Shown: positions 17,051-25,127 of the stretch, in pieces
Layout of the letters: each line of letters starts with the position of its first letter
Numbering within the stretch: the first letter of the stretch is position 1
Source of the DNA: DASYKS01 sp031404815
Lineage (GTDB): Bacteria > Acidobacteriota > Thermoanaerobaculia > Multivoradales > UBA5704
NCBI GenBank assembly: GCA_031404815.1
Contig: JANNIH010000125.1
Coordinates: forward strand, 1 to 64,000
DNA length: 64,000 nucleotides
Reading direction: 5' to 3'
Program-made: the position numbers and the translations under genes
The notes under the pieces: generated by a model
Databases searched by the model: none
What the model was told of the DNA's origin: nothing
What the model saw: the letters and a program-made list of their open reading frames with translations, nothing else

Positions 17051-18025
17051 TTAGTCGAGCAGGCCCTTGTCGCGCATCCAGGTCTCGTTGAGCTTCGAAA
17101 GGTAGCGGTCCCCCGCGTCGGGGAACAGCGTGACCACGAGCGCGTCGTCGCCGAGCTCGCGGGCGATCCGCCGGGCGCCTTCGGCGGCGGCGCCGCCGGA
17201 GGAACCGGTGAAGATCGACTCCTGGCGGGCGAGATCCCAGGTCGCGCGGTAGGCGCTCTTGTCATCGACCTTGACGATCTCGTCGATGTAGTCCCACCAG
17301 ACGGTCGAAGGCATGAAGTCTTCACCGATGCCGTCGATCAGGTACTGGTGAATCGTCTCCTGCGGCGGCAGCTCGCGATGCTCGATGTAGTACTGGTAGA
17401 CGCTGCCGATCGGATCGACGCCGATCACGCGAACGCCCGGGTTCTGCTCTTTCAAGAACTTCGCGGTGCCGCTGATCGTGCCGCCGGTCCCCACCCCGGC
17501 CACCCAGTGGGTGATCTTGCCGTCGGTCTGGCGCCAGATCTCGGGGCCGGTGCTCCGGTAGTGCGCTTCCGGGTTCGCCTGGTTGTAGTACTGATAAGGG
17601 AGAAACGCCCCTTCCTCGTCGCGGATCCGCTCTGCGACCTTGTAGTACGAGCGCGGATCGGTCGCATCGACGTTGGTCGGGCAGGTCAGCACCTTGGCGC
17701 CGTAGGCTTCGAGCATCGCGACCTTTTCCTTGGGGATCTTGTCAGCGCAGGTGCAGATCAGCCGGTAGCCTTTGAGGTTCGCGGCCATCGCGAGGCCCAC
17801 TCCCGTGTTGCCGGAGGTCGGCTCGACGATCGTGCCGCCCGGCTTCAAGAGGCCCGCCTGTTCGGCCGCCTCGATCATTGCGATGCCGATTCGATCCTTG
17901 ACGCTCGAACCGGGATTGAACGACTCGATTTTGGCCGCGAGCGTGGCCCCCGTGGGCGAAAAGCGGGCGAGCTTCACGAGCGGCGTGTTGCCGAGGGTTT
18001 CGAGGATGTTTTCGTAGATTTCCAT
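17051..18025 (-). CDS. PLP-dependent cystathionine beta-synthase / cysteine synthase-like enzyme
   Basis: A 324-residue fold-type II PLP enzyme. Lys43 in SSVKDRIG is the Schiff-base lysine, TSGNTG binds substrate and the G-x-G-T-G-G-T loop (GVGTGGTISG) binds the PLP phosphate. The lack of a C-terminal CBS pair makes it a short form; sequence features such as YYNQANPEAHY and WWDYIDEIV match the bacterial cystathionine beta-synthase branch more than CysK. The reaction would be Ser or O-acetylserine plus homocysteine or sulphide. It is a single gene, 76 bp upstream (in its direction) of the IPTL-CTERM gene start and 96 bp after srkA. Confidence 0.88.
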   Translation of the reverse strand: MEIYENILETLGNTPLVKLARFSPTGATLAAKIESFNPGSSVKDRIGIAMIEAAEQAGLLKPGGTIVEPTSGNTGVGLAMAANLKGYRLICTCADKIPKEKVAMLEAYGAKVLTCPTNVDATDPRSYYKVAERIRDEEGAFLPYQYYNQANPEAHYRSTGPEIWRQTDGKITHWVAGVGTGGTISGTAKFLKEQNPGVRVIGVDPIGSVYQYYIEHRELPPQETIHQYLIDGIGEDFMPSTVWWDYIDEIVKVDDKSAYRATWDLARQESIFTGSSGGAAAEGARRIARELGDDALVVTLFPDAGDRYLSKLNETWMRDKGLLD

Positions 18026-18121
18026 ACCGCCTCCTTCGAGGATCCATTGAGCCCGGTCGAACGGTGCGGGAACCTACCAGATTTGCGCCTTCGCTAGGAC
18101 GAGCCGCGGAAACGTAGCGGA

Positions 18122-19204
18122 TCAATTCCCCTCCCAGTCCCAGAAGTAGTCTTTGTTGGTCAGCTCGGGAGCCTCCGCCGGAACTTCGGTCGCACGCCCG
18201 GCGGCGCGGTCGTCCTCGATCCGCGCGGCGGCGATCTCGCCCCGGATCACCGCGAGCTGCTCTTCGAGGTCGTCGGTCTCGCGGGACCAGTAGTCGGTCG
18301 TGCCGAACCAGGGCCAGGCGGCGGGAAACGCCGGGTCGTGCCAACGGCGGGCGAGCCAGGTCGCGTAATGGACCAGGCGCAGCCCACGCAGCGGCTCGAT
18401 CAACGCCAGCCAAGCGCGGTCGAATTCGCGGAACTGGCGGTAGCCGTCGAGGAACAGCTCGCGTCGGGCAAGGGTCTCGGCATCGCGGCCGGGTAGGGCG
18501 AGCCAAAGATCCTGAGCCGCCGGCCCCTCGACCATGTCGTCGAAATCGATGACGTGGAGCACCCCTTCGCGCTCGAGCAGGTTGCCGAGGTGAAGGTCGG
18601 CATGGATGCGAAACGTCGGCACGCCAAGAAGCGCGGAATCCACCGCGCGGGCGATGCCCTCGGCTGCAGCTCGGTAGCGAGCTTTCAGATGTTCGGGCAG
18701 CGTACCGTGCGCCGAAAGCCAGGCGAGGGCGTCGCGGATGAACGCATCCGCCGTCATGCGCAGCCGGGGCGCGGCGGGCTTCTTGGCACCCACATTGTGC
18801 AGGCGGCCGACCAGCCGGCCGAGGCGAAGCGCCAGCTGGTCCGAAAGCTCGGCGGGCGCCCGCCCTCCGCGGCGGTCGGCGAGCGAATACCAGATCTCTT
18901 CGATCCGGGCGAGAGTCGCGCCATTGCCGAAGCGGCGCATGGGAACGACCGGGATTTCGTCGGCCGCGAGATCTTCGAGGAACCGGTGCTCGGCAAGGAT
19001 CTGCTCTTCGCTCCAGCGCCCCGGCCGGTAGAACTTGGCGATCACGCGCGAACGATCGGCCAGCTCGACCTCGTAGACGCGGTTCTCGAACGAGTTCAGG
19101 GGATAGCAAAGACCGGTCACCGCATGCCCACCGGCCTCGACGGCTTCGAGCACGCGCTCAGGGGTCAGGGAGAGAAAGAGATCATCAGCGCGCGGGTTGC
19201 TCAC
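18122..19204 (-). CDS. srkA: Stress response kinase A-like protein
   Basis: A 360-residue APH-fold kinase. The catalytic loop HADLHLGNLL and the metal motif VIDFDDMVEGP match SrkA (YihE), as do the N-terminus (LTPERVLEAVEAGG...G-L-x-Y-x-L-N-S-F-E-N-R-V-Y) and the F-Y-R-P-x-R-W motif. In E. coli this Ser/Thr kinase protects cells from programmed death after stress; the role here is inferred from the family. The length equals the family norm plus a short acidic tail ending in WDWEGN. It is divergent from the MFS gene. Confidence 0.85.
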   Translation of the reverse strand: MSNPRADDLFLSLTPERVLEAVEAGGHAVTGLCYPLNSFENRVYEVELADRSRVIAKFYRPGRWSEEQILAEHRFLEDLAADEIPVVPMRRFGNGATLARIEEIWYSLADRRGGRAPAELSDQLALRLGRLVGRLHNVGAKKPAAPRLRMTADAFIRDALAWLSAHGTLPEHLKARYRAAAEGIARAVDSALLGVPTFRIHADLHLGNLLEREGVLHVIDFDDMVEGPAAQDLWLALPGRDAETLARRELFLDGYRQFREFDRAWLALIEPLRGLRLVHYATWLARRWHDPAFPAAWPWFGTTDYWSRETDDLEEQLAVIRGEIAAARIEDDRAAGRATEVPAEAPELTNKDYFWDWEGN

Positions 19205-19304
19205 TCCAGCAGTCTAGCAGGGGACAGGAGGAGCCCTCGGCGAACGCCGGCTCCGACCTCCCGGTTCCGGTAGACTCCCCGCCACGTTTCCGGAGGCTCG
19301 CCGC

Positions 19305-20639
19305 ATGACCACCACACTGCCCGGGCGTACTGTCTGGGGGATGAACGGCTACCAGTGGACCGTTCTGTTCGCCGCCTGGCTCGGCTGGGGCTTCGATGTT
19401 TTCGACGGCCTGCTGTTCAATTTCGTCGCGCCGAACTGCGTGCCGACGCTTCTCGGTCTGGCCATCGGCTCGCCCGAGGCGAAAGGCGCGACGTTGCGCT
19501 GGACCGGCATTCTCACCTCGGTGTTGCTGGTCGGCTGGGCGTTCGGCGGCATCGTGTTCGGCCAGATCGCCGATCGGATCGGCCGCACCCGCACGCTCCT
19601 GTTCACCATGCTGCTTTACGCCTTCGGCACCGCGGCGTGCGCGTTTGCGCCAAACATTTGGGTTCTTCTGCTGTTCCGCCTGGTCGCTTCCTTGGGGATC
19701 GGTGGCGAATGGGCGGCGGGCGCTGCGATGGTCGCCGAGGTGGTGCCGGAGAAGCGGCGGGTCGAGGCGGGTGCTTTGCTCTACACCTCGGCGCCGATGG
19801 GGCTGTTTCTCGCCACCTATGTCAACTACCGGATCGCGGGCGACTGGTTTCGCTCGGTGCCCGAAGTCTCCTGGCGCTACGTTTTTCTCTGCGGGTTGAT
19901 CCCGGCGGGTGTGGCGTTCCTGGTTCGCCTGTTCGTCAAGGAGCCGGAGCTCTGGAAGAGCGTCGCCGCCAAAGCCGCGCCGCCGCGCCTGGCTGAGCTG
20001 TTCAATGCCGAGCACCGGGCGCTCACCCGCTCCGGGTTCTTGATGGCGCTGGTTGCGCTCGTCATGTGGTGGAGCTGCAACGCGTTCATTCCGGTGATCG
20101 CGACCGGCTTGGCGCAGGCCTCCGCCGCCCTCCAGGGGCTCGGACGGGACGCAACTCTCGCGCTGGTCGAAGGGTGGAAGCGCCTGGCGACCAACTACTT
20201 CAACCTCGGCGGGTTGATCGGCACGCTGCTCACCATCCCGTTCGCCAAGTACTTCGGGCGAAAGACGATGTTCGCGCTTTACTTTCTAGGTTCCGGCGCG
20301 GCGATCCTCGCGACCTTCGGGCTCGATCTCGAACCGACGACACGGCTCGCAATGTATTTCTTGATCGGGCTCACGGTGTTCGGCGTCTTCGGCAGCTTCA
20401 CCTACTACCTGCCGGAGCTCTTCCCCACCCGCCTGCGCGGCACCGGAGCCGGCTTCTGCTACAACGTCGGCCGCATCCTCGCCGCGATCGGCCCGATCCT
20501 CGTCGGCACGATCGCCGCACAGGGGGCCAACTCGCTCACCAGCGCTCTCTCCGCCCTGTTCTATGTCGGGTTCGTACCGCTGGTCGGCCTCGCGCTTCTC
20601 CCTTGGGTGGTCGAAACCAAGGGGCGCGCACTGAGGTGA
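19305..20639 (+). CDS. Major facilitator superfamily transporter
   Basis: A 444-residue inner-membrane protein with about twelve hydrophobic segments. The loop 2-3 signature G-Q-I-A-D-R-I-G-R-T-R is intact and the N-terminus (WLGWGFDVFDGLLFNFVAP) fits the metabolite:H+ symporter / aromatic-acid-like MFS branches. The loop R-L-R-G-T-G-A-G-F near 380 matches the second half. The substrate cannot be read from sequence. It has no functional neighbour: srkA is divergent, and the LamG protein is convergent across a hairpin terminator. Confidence 0.85.
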   Translation: MTTTLPGRTVWGMNGYQWTVLFAAWLGWGFDVFDGLLFNFVAPNCVPTLLGLAIGSPEAKGATLRWTGILTSVLLVGWAFGGIVFGQIADRIGRTRTLLFTMLLYAFGTAACAFAPNIWVLLLFRLVASLGIGGEWAAGAAMVAEVVPEKRRVEAGALLYTSAPMGLFLATYVNYRIAGDWFRSVPEVSWRYVFLCGLIPAGVAFLVRLFVKEPELWKSVAAKAAPPRLAELFNAEHRALTRSGFLMALVALVMWWSCNAFIPVIATGLAQASAALQGLGRDATLALVEGWKRLATNYFNLGGLIGTLLTIPFAKYFGRKTMFALYFLGSGAAILATFGLDLEPTTRLAMYFLIGLTVFGVFGSFTYYLPELFPTRLRGTGAGFCYNVGRILAAIGPILVGTIAAQGANSLTSALSALFYVGFVPLVGLALLPWVVETKGRALR

Positions 20640-20647
20640 AAACCCAC

Positions 20648-20671
20648 GGGTCCCGGGGTGCTCCGGGACCC
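20648..20671. terminator. Hairpin between convergent MFS and LamG genes
   Basis: GGGTCCCGG (20648-20656) and CCGGGACCC (20663-20671) form a perfect 9-bp stem with a 6-nt loop. On the minus strand it is followed by GTGGGTTTTC, so it is a better terminator for the LamG gene than for the MFS gene. Confidence 0.6.
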
Positions 20672-20682
20672 GAGAGCGAACT

Positions 20683-21753
20683 CTACGGGCAGGTCGCGAA
20701 CGCGTTGGTGTCGACGATGGGTGCCGAAGGAACTCCTGCGTAGTGGAAGTAGACCTTATGTTGGAACGCGTGGGTGTCGAACACCTCGATCCGCTGGAAC
20801 AGCGTCGAGGGGGTGGACACGGCGACGGTGAACCTGCCCGAAGAGCTGCAGGCGTCGATCACGTTGACCAGGATCTGCCAGGTCTCCGCGTTCGGGAACG
20901 AATAGACCCCGGAGATGAGGGTGCTATCGACCGGCAGGGCATCGGCCAAAGCCGTACCTGGACCTCCCGACCGATAGGCCGCCTTGACCGAAAAGCGATT
21001 CTGGAAGCAGATGAAATTGCCGGAGTTGGAGCAGCTTCCCCCTGGCGGATCGGTCAGGAAGCCGACGCCGGTTCCCTGTTGAGTGCCGTCGCGCGAGCCG
21101 ACCACATCGTCGCCGCTGCCGTCGAGCGCCCAGACACCGACCAGGCCCGCCTGCGGGGTGTTGATCCGCTGATTGATGAACTGGCGGATCTGCGCCTGGC
21201 CCCGCGCGATGCTCCAGAGGCGAACCTCGTCGATCGCGCCTTGGGGGGTGAACTGCCAGCTCACGTCGCTGCCGATTCGCATTTCGGAGGAGCTGGTGGT
21301 CAACGGGCCGGTTTCGGGGACGTTCAGAACCAGCTCGCCGTTGATGTAGTGCAGCCGCCGGGTGCCGTTGAAGACAACTGCGATGTGCGTCCATCCCCCG
21401 GCGGGAAGGACCCCTCCGTCACGAACCGAGCCCGTCCCCTTGAGATAAGAACGCAACGTCGTGCCGCAGATCCCCACCCACCAAGCCTGGGTGTAGCTCT
21501 TGCCTGCGATCGACTTGCAGCCGCCGGGGTCGGTCACGTTCACCCACGCCTCGAAGGTGAAGCGATTGGTGGGGTTGAGCGCCGCGCTGTGGGGAATGCG
21601 GATGTAACCGTGCTGCGGACTGCCCGCAAGGGTGAACCAGGCGCCGAAGGGCTGGGCCGAAGCAGGCGCGGGCGCCAGGGCGCCGACCGCCAGGGTGAGC
21701 AGAACGGCGCAAGCGGCGAGAGCCGGCCGAGAACAGAGAGTTTGACGAGTCAC
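20683..21753 (-). CDS. Secreted LamG-domain protein
   Basis: A 356-residue exported protein. The signal peptide (about 1-33) ends near A-P-A-S-A-Q. Residues of about 45-225 form a concanavalin-like LamG/jellyroll domain (FTFEAWVNVTDPG, W-T-H-I-A-V-V-F-N-G-T, Y-I-N-G-E-L, A-I-D-E-V-R-L-W), usually carbohydrate or surface binding. The C-terminal 120 residues are a beta-rich domain with no match I know. Four cysteines suggest disulphides. No catalytic residues are visible. It is terminated by the hairpin at 20648-20671. Confidence 0.75.
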   Translation of the reverse strand: MTRQTLCSRPALAACAVLLTLAVGALAPAPASAQPFGAWFTLAGSPQHGYIRIPHSAALNPTNRFTFEAWVNVTDPGGCKSIAGKSYTQAWWVGICGTTLRSYLKGTGSVRDGGVLPAGGWTHIAVVFNGTRRLHYINGELVLNVPETGPLTTSSSEMRIGSDVSWQFTPQGAIDEVRLWSIARGQAQIRQFINQRINTPQAGLVGVWALDGSGDDVVGSRDGTQQGTGVGFLTDPPGGSCSNSGNFICFQNRFSVKAAYRSGGPGTALADALPVDSTLISGVYSFPNAETWQILVNVIDACSSSGRFTVAVSTPSTLFQRIEVFDTHAFQHKVYFHYAGVPSAPIVDTNAFATCP

Positions 21754-21792
21754 GAGAAGCTCCTTTTCGAGGTCTGGGGTGGCGTGCTTGTT

Positions 21793-22101
21793 CTACCCCC
21801 CGAACTTGATCGGGTCGCCGAGTTCGTCGAGGGAGAAGTTGGCCATGATCTGGTGGCCGTTGAAGTCGAGGACCCGAATGTCCTCTTCGTTCTCCAGGTC
21901 CTTCAGAATGTTGCCAAAAGAGTGCTCATAGCGCGCCTCGACGGCTTCGCGGTCGACCTCGTAGGCGATGAACTTGTCAATTCCCTTGTAGCGGAGCTTC
22001 GAGACCAGCCGCTCGTCGGTCAGCTTGGGGTAGGTCGAGAGGACGAGGATCGGCCCGGTGCCGGAGAAGATGATGTAGGCGCGCAACGTCGACTTAGGCA
22101 T
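21793..22101 (-). CDS. Conserved small hypothetical protein
   Basis: A 102-residue cytosolic protein beginning MPKSTLRAYIIFSGTGPILV at the ATG at 22101, with AAGGAG 6 nt upstream; a longer in-frame start exists but lacks a ribosome site. Alternating beta and alpha segments (ILVLSTYPKL, LVSKLRYKGIDKFIAYEVD, IRVLDFNGHQIMANFSL) suggest a small alpha/beta fold. Probably cotranscribed with the M20 gene, which ends 59 bp upstream. I do not recognise the family. Confidence 0.6.
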   Translation of the reverse strand: MPKSTLRAYIIFSGTGPILVLSTYPKLTDERLVSKLRYKGIDKFIAYEVDREAVEARYEHSFGNILKDLENEEDIRVLDFNGHQIMANFSLDELGDPIKFGG

Positions 22102-22160
22102 TCCGGACTCCTTCGAGGATTTGAGTGTAGGGGCCAACGTAACCGCCTGTGGCCGGGCTG

Positions 22161-23483
22161 TCAATGGTGTGCGGCGAGGTAGCCCGCGACCAGCCGAGAC
22201 ATCGCGCGAATTCCCACCGAGACCGCGCCATCGTCGCCCCGAAATGTGGGGGTGTGCAGGCCACCGGAGGTGGTTCCCGCTCCTAGAGTGCCGAGGCGGA
22301 AATAGAAGCTCGGGACCACATTGGCAAAGAACGCGAAATCTTCGCCCCCCATGGTGGGCTCTGAGAGTACGTAGTTGTCCGCACCGAGGGCACTTTCGAG
22401 AATCGCTCGCGACTCGGCGGTAAGAGTGGGGTCGTTCACGGTCGGCGGCGCGGTCCGCTGGTAGTCGAGATCGAACGAGCCGCCCCCGGCTTTCGTCGTG
22501 CCGTCCAGGATTTCGCGCATCCGTCGCTCCACCAGGTCATGCACTTCCGGAGTGTAGGTCCGCACCGTCCCTTCGAGCCGGACTTCGCCCGGGATGATGT
22601 TGAAGCGATCGCCGCCGCGGATAATGCCGACCGTCACCACGGCGGTTTCGAGCGGAGGCACATTCCGCGAGCGGATGGTCTGGAGTGCCATCACGGCCTG
22701 GGAGGCGATCACGACCGGATCCACCCCCTGGTGCGGGTAGGCGCCGTGCGACTGCTTGCCCACGATCTTGGCGGTGAAGTGATCGACCGCCGCCCAGGTG
22801 GGGCCCGGATTCGCGGCAATTTTGCCCACCGGAAGCTCAGGGTAGGCGTGGAGCGCGAAGATCGCGACCGGTTTTTGATCCTTGAAGATTCCCTCTTCGA
22901 GCATCACCTCCGCGCCGCCGCGTTCGCCCGCAGGCGGGCCCTCCTCGGCCGGTTGGAAGATGAACATCACGGAACCGGAAAGATCGGCTTTCACCGCGGC
23001 GAGAACTGCCGCGACGCCGAGCTGAACCGAGGTGTGAATGTCATGCCCGCAAGCGTGGGCGATCCCCACCTCCTGCCCGTCGTAGCTGCCGCGCTTCGTC
23101 GATTTGAACGGCAGATCGCTCTCTTCGGTGACCGGCAGCGCGTCGATGTCGGCGCGAACCCCGACCAGAGGACCGGGTTTGCCGCCGCGCAGGATGCCGA
23201 CCACGCCGGTCTTCGCAATCCCGGTCTTCACCTCGAACCCGAGCGCGCGCAGGCGTTCGGCCACCAGGGCCGCGGTCTCGACCTCGCGGTTGCCGAGCTC
23301 CGGATTCGCGTGGATCGCGTGGCGGACCTCGACCATCTCGGGGGTCACCCGGGCGACCTCGCCGTCGATTCGTGCGCCGAGATCGGCGGCTGCTTTCGGG
23401 ATGGCCTTGGCGGCGGTGGCGGGATTGGAGAACGCGGCGAACGAGACGGCAACGAGCGCGGCGGCGAGCTTCGTGACAGGCAT
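22161..23483 (-). CDS. Exported M20-family amidohydrolase
   Basis: A 440-residue zinc amidohydrolase with an N-terminal signal peptide (cleavage near NPATAAKA), so it works in the periplasm or outside. The IAHACGHDIHTS motif carries the metal Cys/His, PAEEGPP the catalytic Glu, and MGGEDFAFF the distal metal Glu; the dimerisation insert (TAKIVGKQSHGAYPH) is present. This set matches the amidohydrolase/hippuricase branch (removal of N-acyl groups from amino acids). It is unusual for such enzymes to carry a signal peptide, although the same is seen in other Acidobacteriota. Substrate unknown. Confidence 0.88.
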   Translation of the reverse strand: MPVTKLAAALVAVSFAAFSNPATAAKAIPKAAADLGARIDGEVARVTPEMVEVRHAIHANPELGNREVETAALVAERLRALGFEVKTGIAKTGVVGILRGGKPGPLVGVRADIDALPVTEESDLPFKSTKRGSYDGQEVGIAHACGHDIHTSVQLGVAAVLAAVKADLSGSVMFIFQPAEEGPPAGERGGAEVMLEEGIFKDQKPVAIFALHAYPELPVGKIAANPGPTWAAVDHFTAKIVGKQSHGAYPHQGVDPVVIASQAVMALQTIRSRNVPPLETAVVTVGIIRGGDRFNIIPGEVRLEGTVRTYTPEVHDLVERRMREILDGTTKAGGGSFDLDYQRTAPPTVNDPTLTAESRAILESALGADNYVLSEPTMGGEDFAFFANVVPSFYFRLGTLGAGTTSGGLHTPTFRGDDGAVSVGIRAMSRLVAGYLAAHH

Positions 23484-23579
23484 GGCGAGGTCTCCTGACC
23501 GACGGAATCGAAAGCGAGGAATCTGCCCGGAGCTTATCTCGCTTTGTCGTCGGCCCCTCTCCCGCTGGAGCCGGCCCTT

Positions 23580-23611
23580 GGGAGGGGAGGGGAGGGGCGG
23601 GGCAGGGCGGG
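23580..23611 (+). other. G-rich tract with G-quadruplex potential
   Basis: Seven runs of three or four G separated by single bases or two bases (A, A, A, C, CA, C) occupy 23580-23611, directly past the stop of the STN-like gene and upstream of the M20 gene on the minus strand. The plus strand is the G-rich one; a transcript from the minus strand would be C-rich. Confidence 0.55.
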
Positions 23612-23618
23612 TATCTCT

Positions 23619-24209
23619 CTACTTCTTTGCCGAGAACACCAACCGCCGCCGCGCCCCCTCCTCGATGTGCCAACGGCAGCTGAGTTTCTTGCACACCGCA
23701 TCGAGCGCCGCGCGGACCGGCGTCGCGTCGAGATCGAGCGTCAGCTCGCTACCCAGCCCCTCTTCGATATCGACCTCGACGTCCAGAATCTCACCGAACG
23801 TTCGCAGGACATCCGCGGCGCGTGCTTTCGTGACTTTGAGATCGATCGGTTCATCGAGCAGTGCCGCCTTCTCGACCGTCTTTTTCGGGGTTCGCGGCTT
23901 TCCTTCCACGATGAGTTTTCCCCCTTCGACCCGCCAGCGGCATTCGAGGCTGTCGCACGCCGCGTCGAGCGCGGTGCGCACTCGGACCCTTTCGACCCGC
24001 AGTGTGAGCTTCCGTTCGGCGACCGCGGGATCGATCGCAAGCTCCAGGCCGGCCGTTCGAGCGAAGAGATCGAACGCTCCCGAGGCTTTGACCACATCGA
24101 GATCGATCGGCTCGTCGAGGCCCTTGCCGACTCCTCGAGCCGCCGACGCCCCGAGAGCGAAAGCGAGGACTACGGACCAGGCCACGGAGCTGAGGGTCGG
24201 CGGTTTCAT
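23619..24209 (-). CDS. Exported protein with two STN/secretin-N-like repeats
   Basis: A 196-residue protein starting at the ATG at 24209 with a hydrophobic signal segment (SSVAWSVVLAFALGASAARG). It contains two homologous units of about 75 residues, each opening L-D-E-P-I-D-L and ending C-R-W-x-x-E: residues about 37-110 and 117-192. Each has the beta-alpha-beta pattern of STN/secretin N-terminal domains, with a conserved C-x-x-L-x-C-R-W ending. No secretin barrel follows, so this may be a free-standing periplasmic adaptor. It lies 14 bp after the fumarylacetoacetase-family gene and is probably in its operon, although no clear ribosome site is seen. Confidence 0.6.
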   Translation of the reverse strand: MKPPTLSSVAWSVVLAFALGASAARGVGKGLDEPIDLDVVKASGAFDLFARTAGLELAIDPAVAERKLTLRVERVRVRTALDAACDSLECRWRVEGGKLIVEGKPRTPKKTVEKAALLDEPIDLKVTKARAADVLRTFGEILDVEVDIEEGLGSELTLDLDATPVRAALDAVCKKLSCRWHIEEGARRRLVFSAKK

Positions 24210-24223
24210 GGCAAACGGTGTTG

Positions 24224-25012
24224 TTATCCCGCTTCGGCCGCCCGCCAAGCCTCGACCGGGTTGACCAACACGCCGAGGCCGGGGATCTCGACTTCTACCA
24301 TGTCACCGTCCGCGAGAGGACCCACACCCGCCGGGGTTCCGGTGAGCACGACGTCTCCCGGTTCCAACGTCATCATGCGCGACAGATAGACCAGGATGTC
24401 GAGGATGCCGAACGCCATCTCGCGAGAGTGGCCGCGCTGGCGTTCGATGCCGTTCACGCGGGTGATCACCGTGAGGTCGTCCAGGTCGGGATCGACGCCG
24501 ATCGCCGGACCGATCGGGCAGAACGTGTCGAACCCCTTCGCCCGGGCGAATCGGCCGTCCTTCTTCTGGAGATCGCGGGCGGTCACGTCGCAGGCGGGCA
24601 TCACACCGAGGATCGCGGTTTGCGCCTCCTCCGCTGTCGCGCGCCGCAGCCGGTGGCGCAGCACGACCGCGATCTCCCCTTCGAACTCCACCTGTGCGCT
24701 CTCCGGCGGCAGGATGATCGGCACTTTGGGTCCGATCAGCGCCGACGGCGCCTTCAAAAAGAACAGCGGCTCTTCGGGCATCGGGTTGCCGAGTTCTTTG
24801 GCGTGCTCGACATAGTTGCGGCCGATCCCCACGATCTTGGACGGTGCGACCGGCGCCAGGAACGAAGCGCCGGCCAGGTCGACCCGGCGGCCGTACTCCC
24901 ACCCCCCGGGCCAAGTCTCGAACGGGTCGGAGTAGAGAACGCGAACCTCGTCGGTCGCGGGGTCGGTGGCGGCGTAGAACCCTTCGGGCGCGATGCGGTA
25001 GAGGCGGATCAT
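24224..25012 (-). CDS. Fumarylacetoacetate hydrolase-family enzyme
   Basis: A 262-residue cytoplasmic enzyme. The core motifs of the family are present: K-I-V-G-I-G-R-N-Y near 60, the metal-binding V-E-F-E-G-E-I-A-V-V, the K-G-F-D-T-F-C-P-I-G-P block and the T-G-T-P-A-G-V-G loop. The family covers hydratases, isomerases, decarboxylases and acylpyruvases acting on beta-diketo or 2-oxo acids; the size fits the YcgM/acylpyruvase-like group, but the substrate is open. Upstream lies the mirror-image promoter at 25061-25127, whose minus-strand half could drive this gene. Confidence 0.85.
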   Translation of the reverse strand: MIRLYRIAPEGFYAATDPATDEVRVLYSDPFETWPGGWEYGRRVDLAGASFLAPVAPSKIVGIGRNYVEHAKELGNPMPEEPLFFLKAPSALIGPKVPIILPPESAQVEFEGEIAVVLRHRLRRATAEEAQTAILGVMPACDVTARDLQKKDGRFARAKGFDTFCPIGPAIGVDPDLDDLTVITRVNGIERQRGHSREMAFGILDILVYLSRMMTLEPGDVVLTGTPAGVGPLADGDMVEVEIPGLGVLVNPVEAWRAAEAG

Positions 25013-25060
25013 GGGGGGATTGTATCGATCTCGAGGGTGGAATCCGACGACCTCAAATCT

Positions 25061-25127
25061 TGACCGCGTGGTAAGTGCTTTTTACATCTGGTCATACCAG
25101 GTGTAAAATCCACTTACCATGCGGTCA
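25061..25127. promoter_or_regulatory. 67-bp palindrome carrying two mirror-image promoters
   Basis: The 32-bp arms 25061-25092 and 25096-25127 are inverted copies (28 of 32 matching) around CAT. On the plus strand TTTACA (25081-25086), 17 bp and TAAAAT (25104-25109) form a good promoter; the ATG of the ATPase at 25119 is only 9 nt beyond, so its mRNA would be nearly leaderless. On the minus strand TTTACA (25107-25102), 17 bp and TAAAAA (25084-25079) form the mirror promoter, pointing at the fumarylacetoacetase-family gene. The ACTTACCA/TGGTAAGT motif in both arms is a likely operator. Confidence 0.7.
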
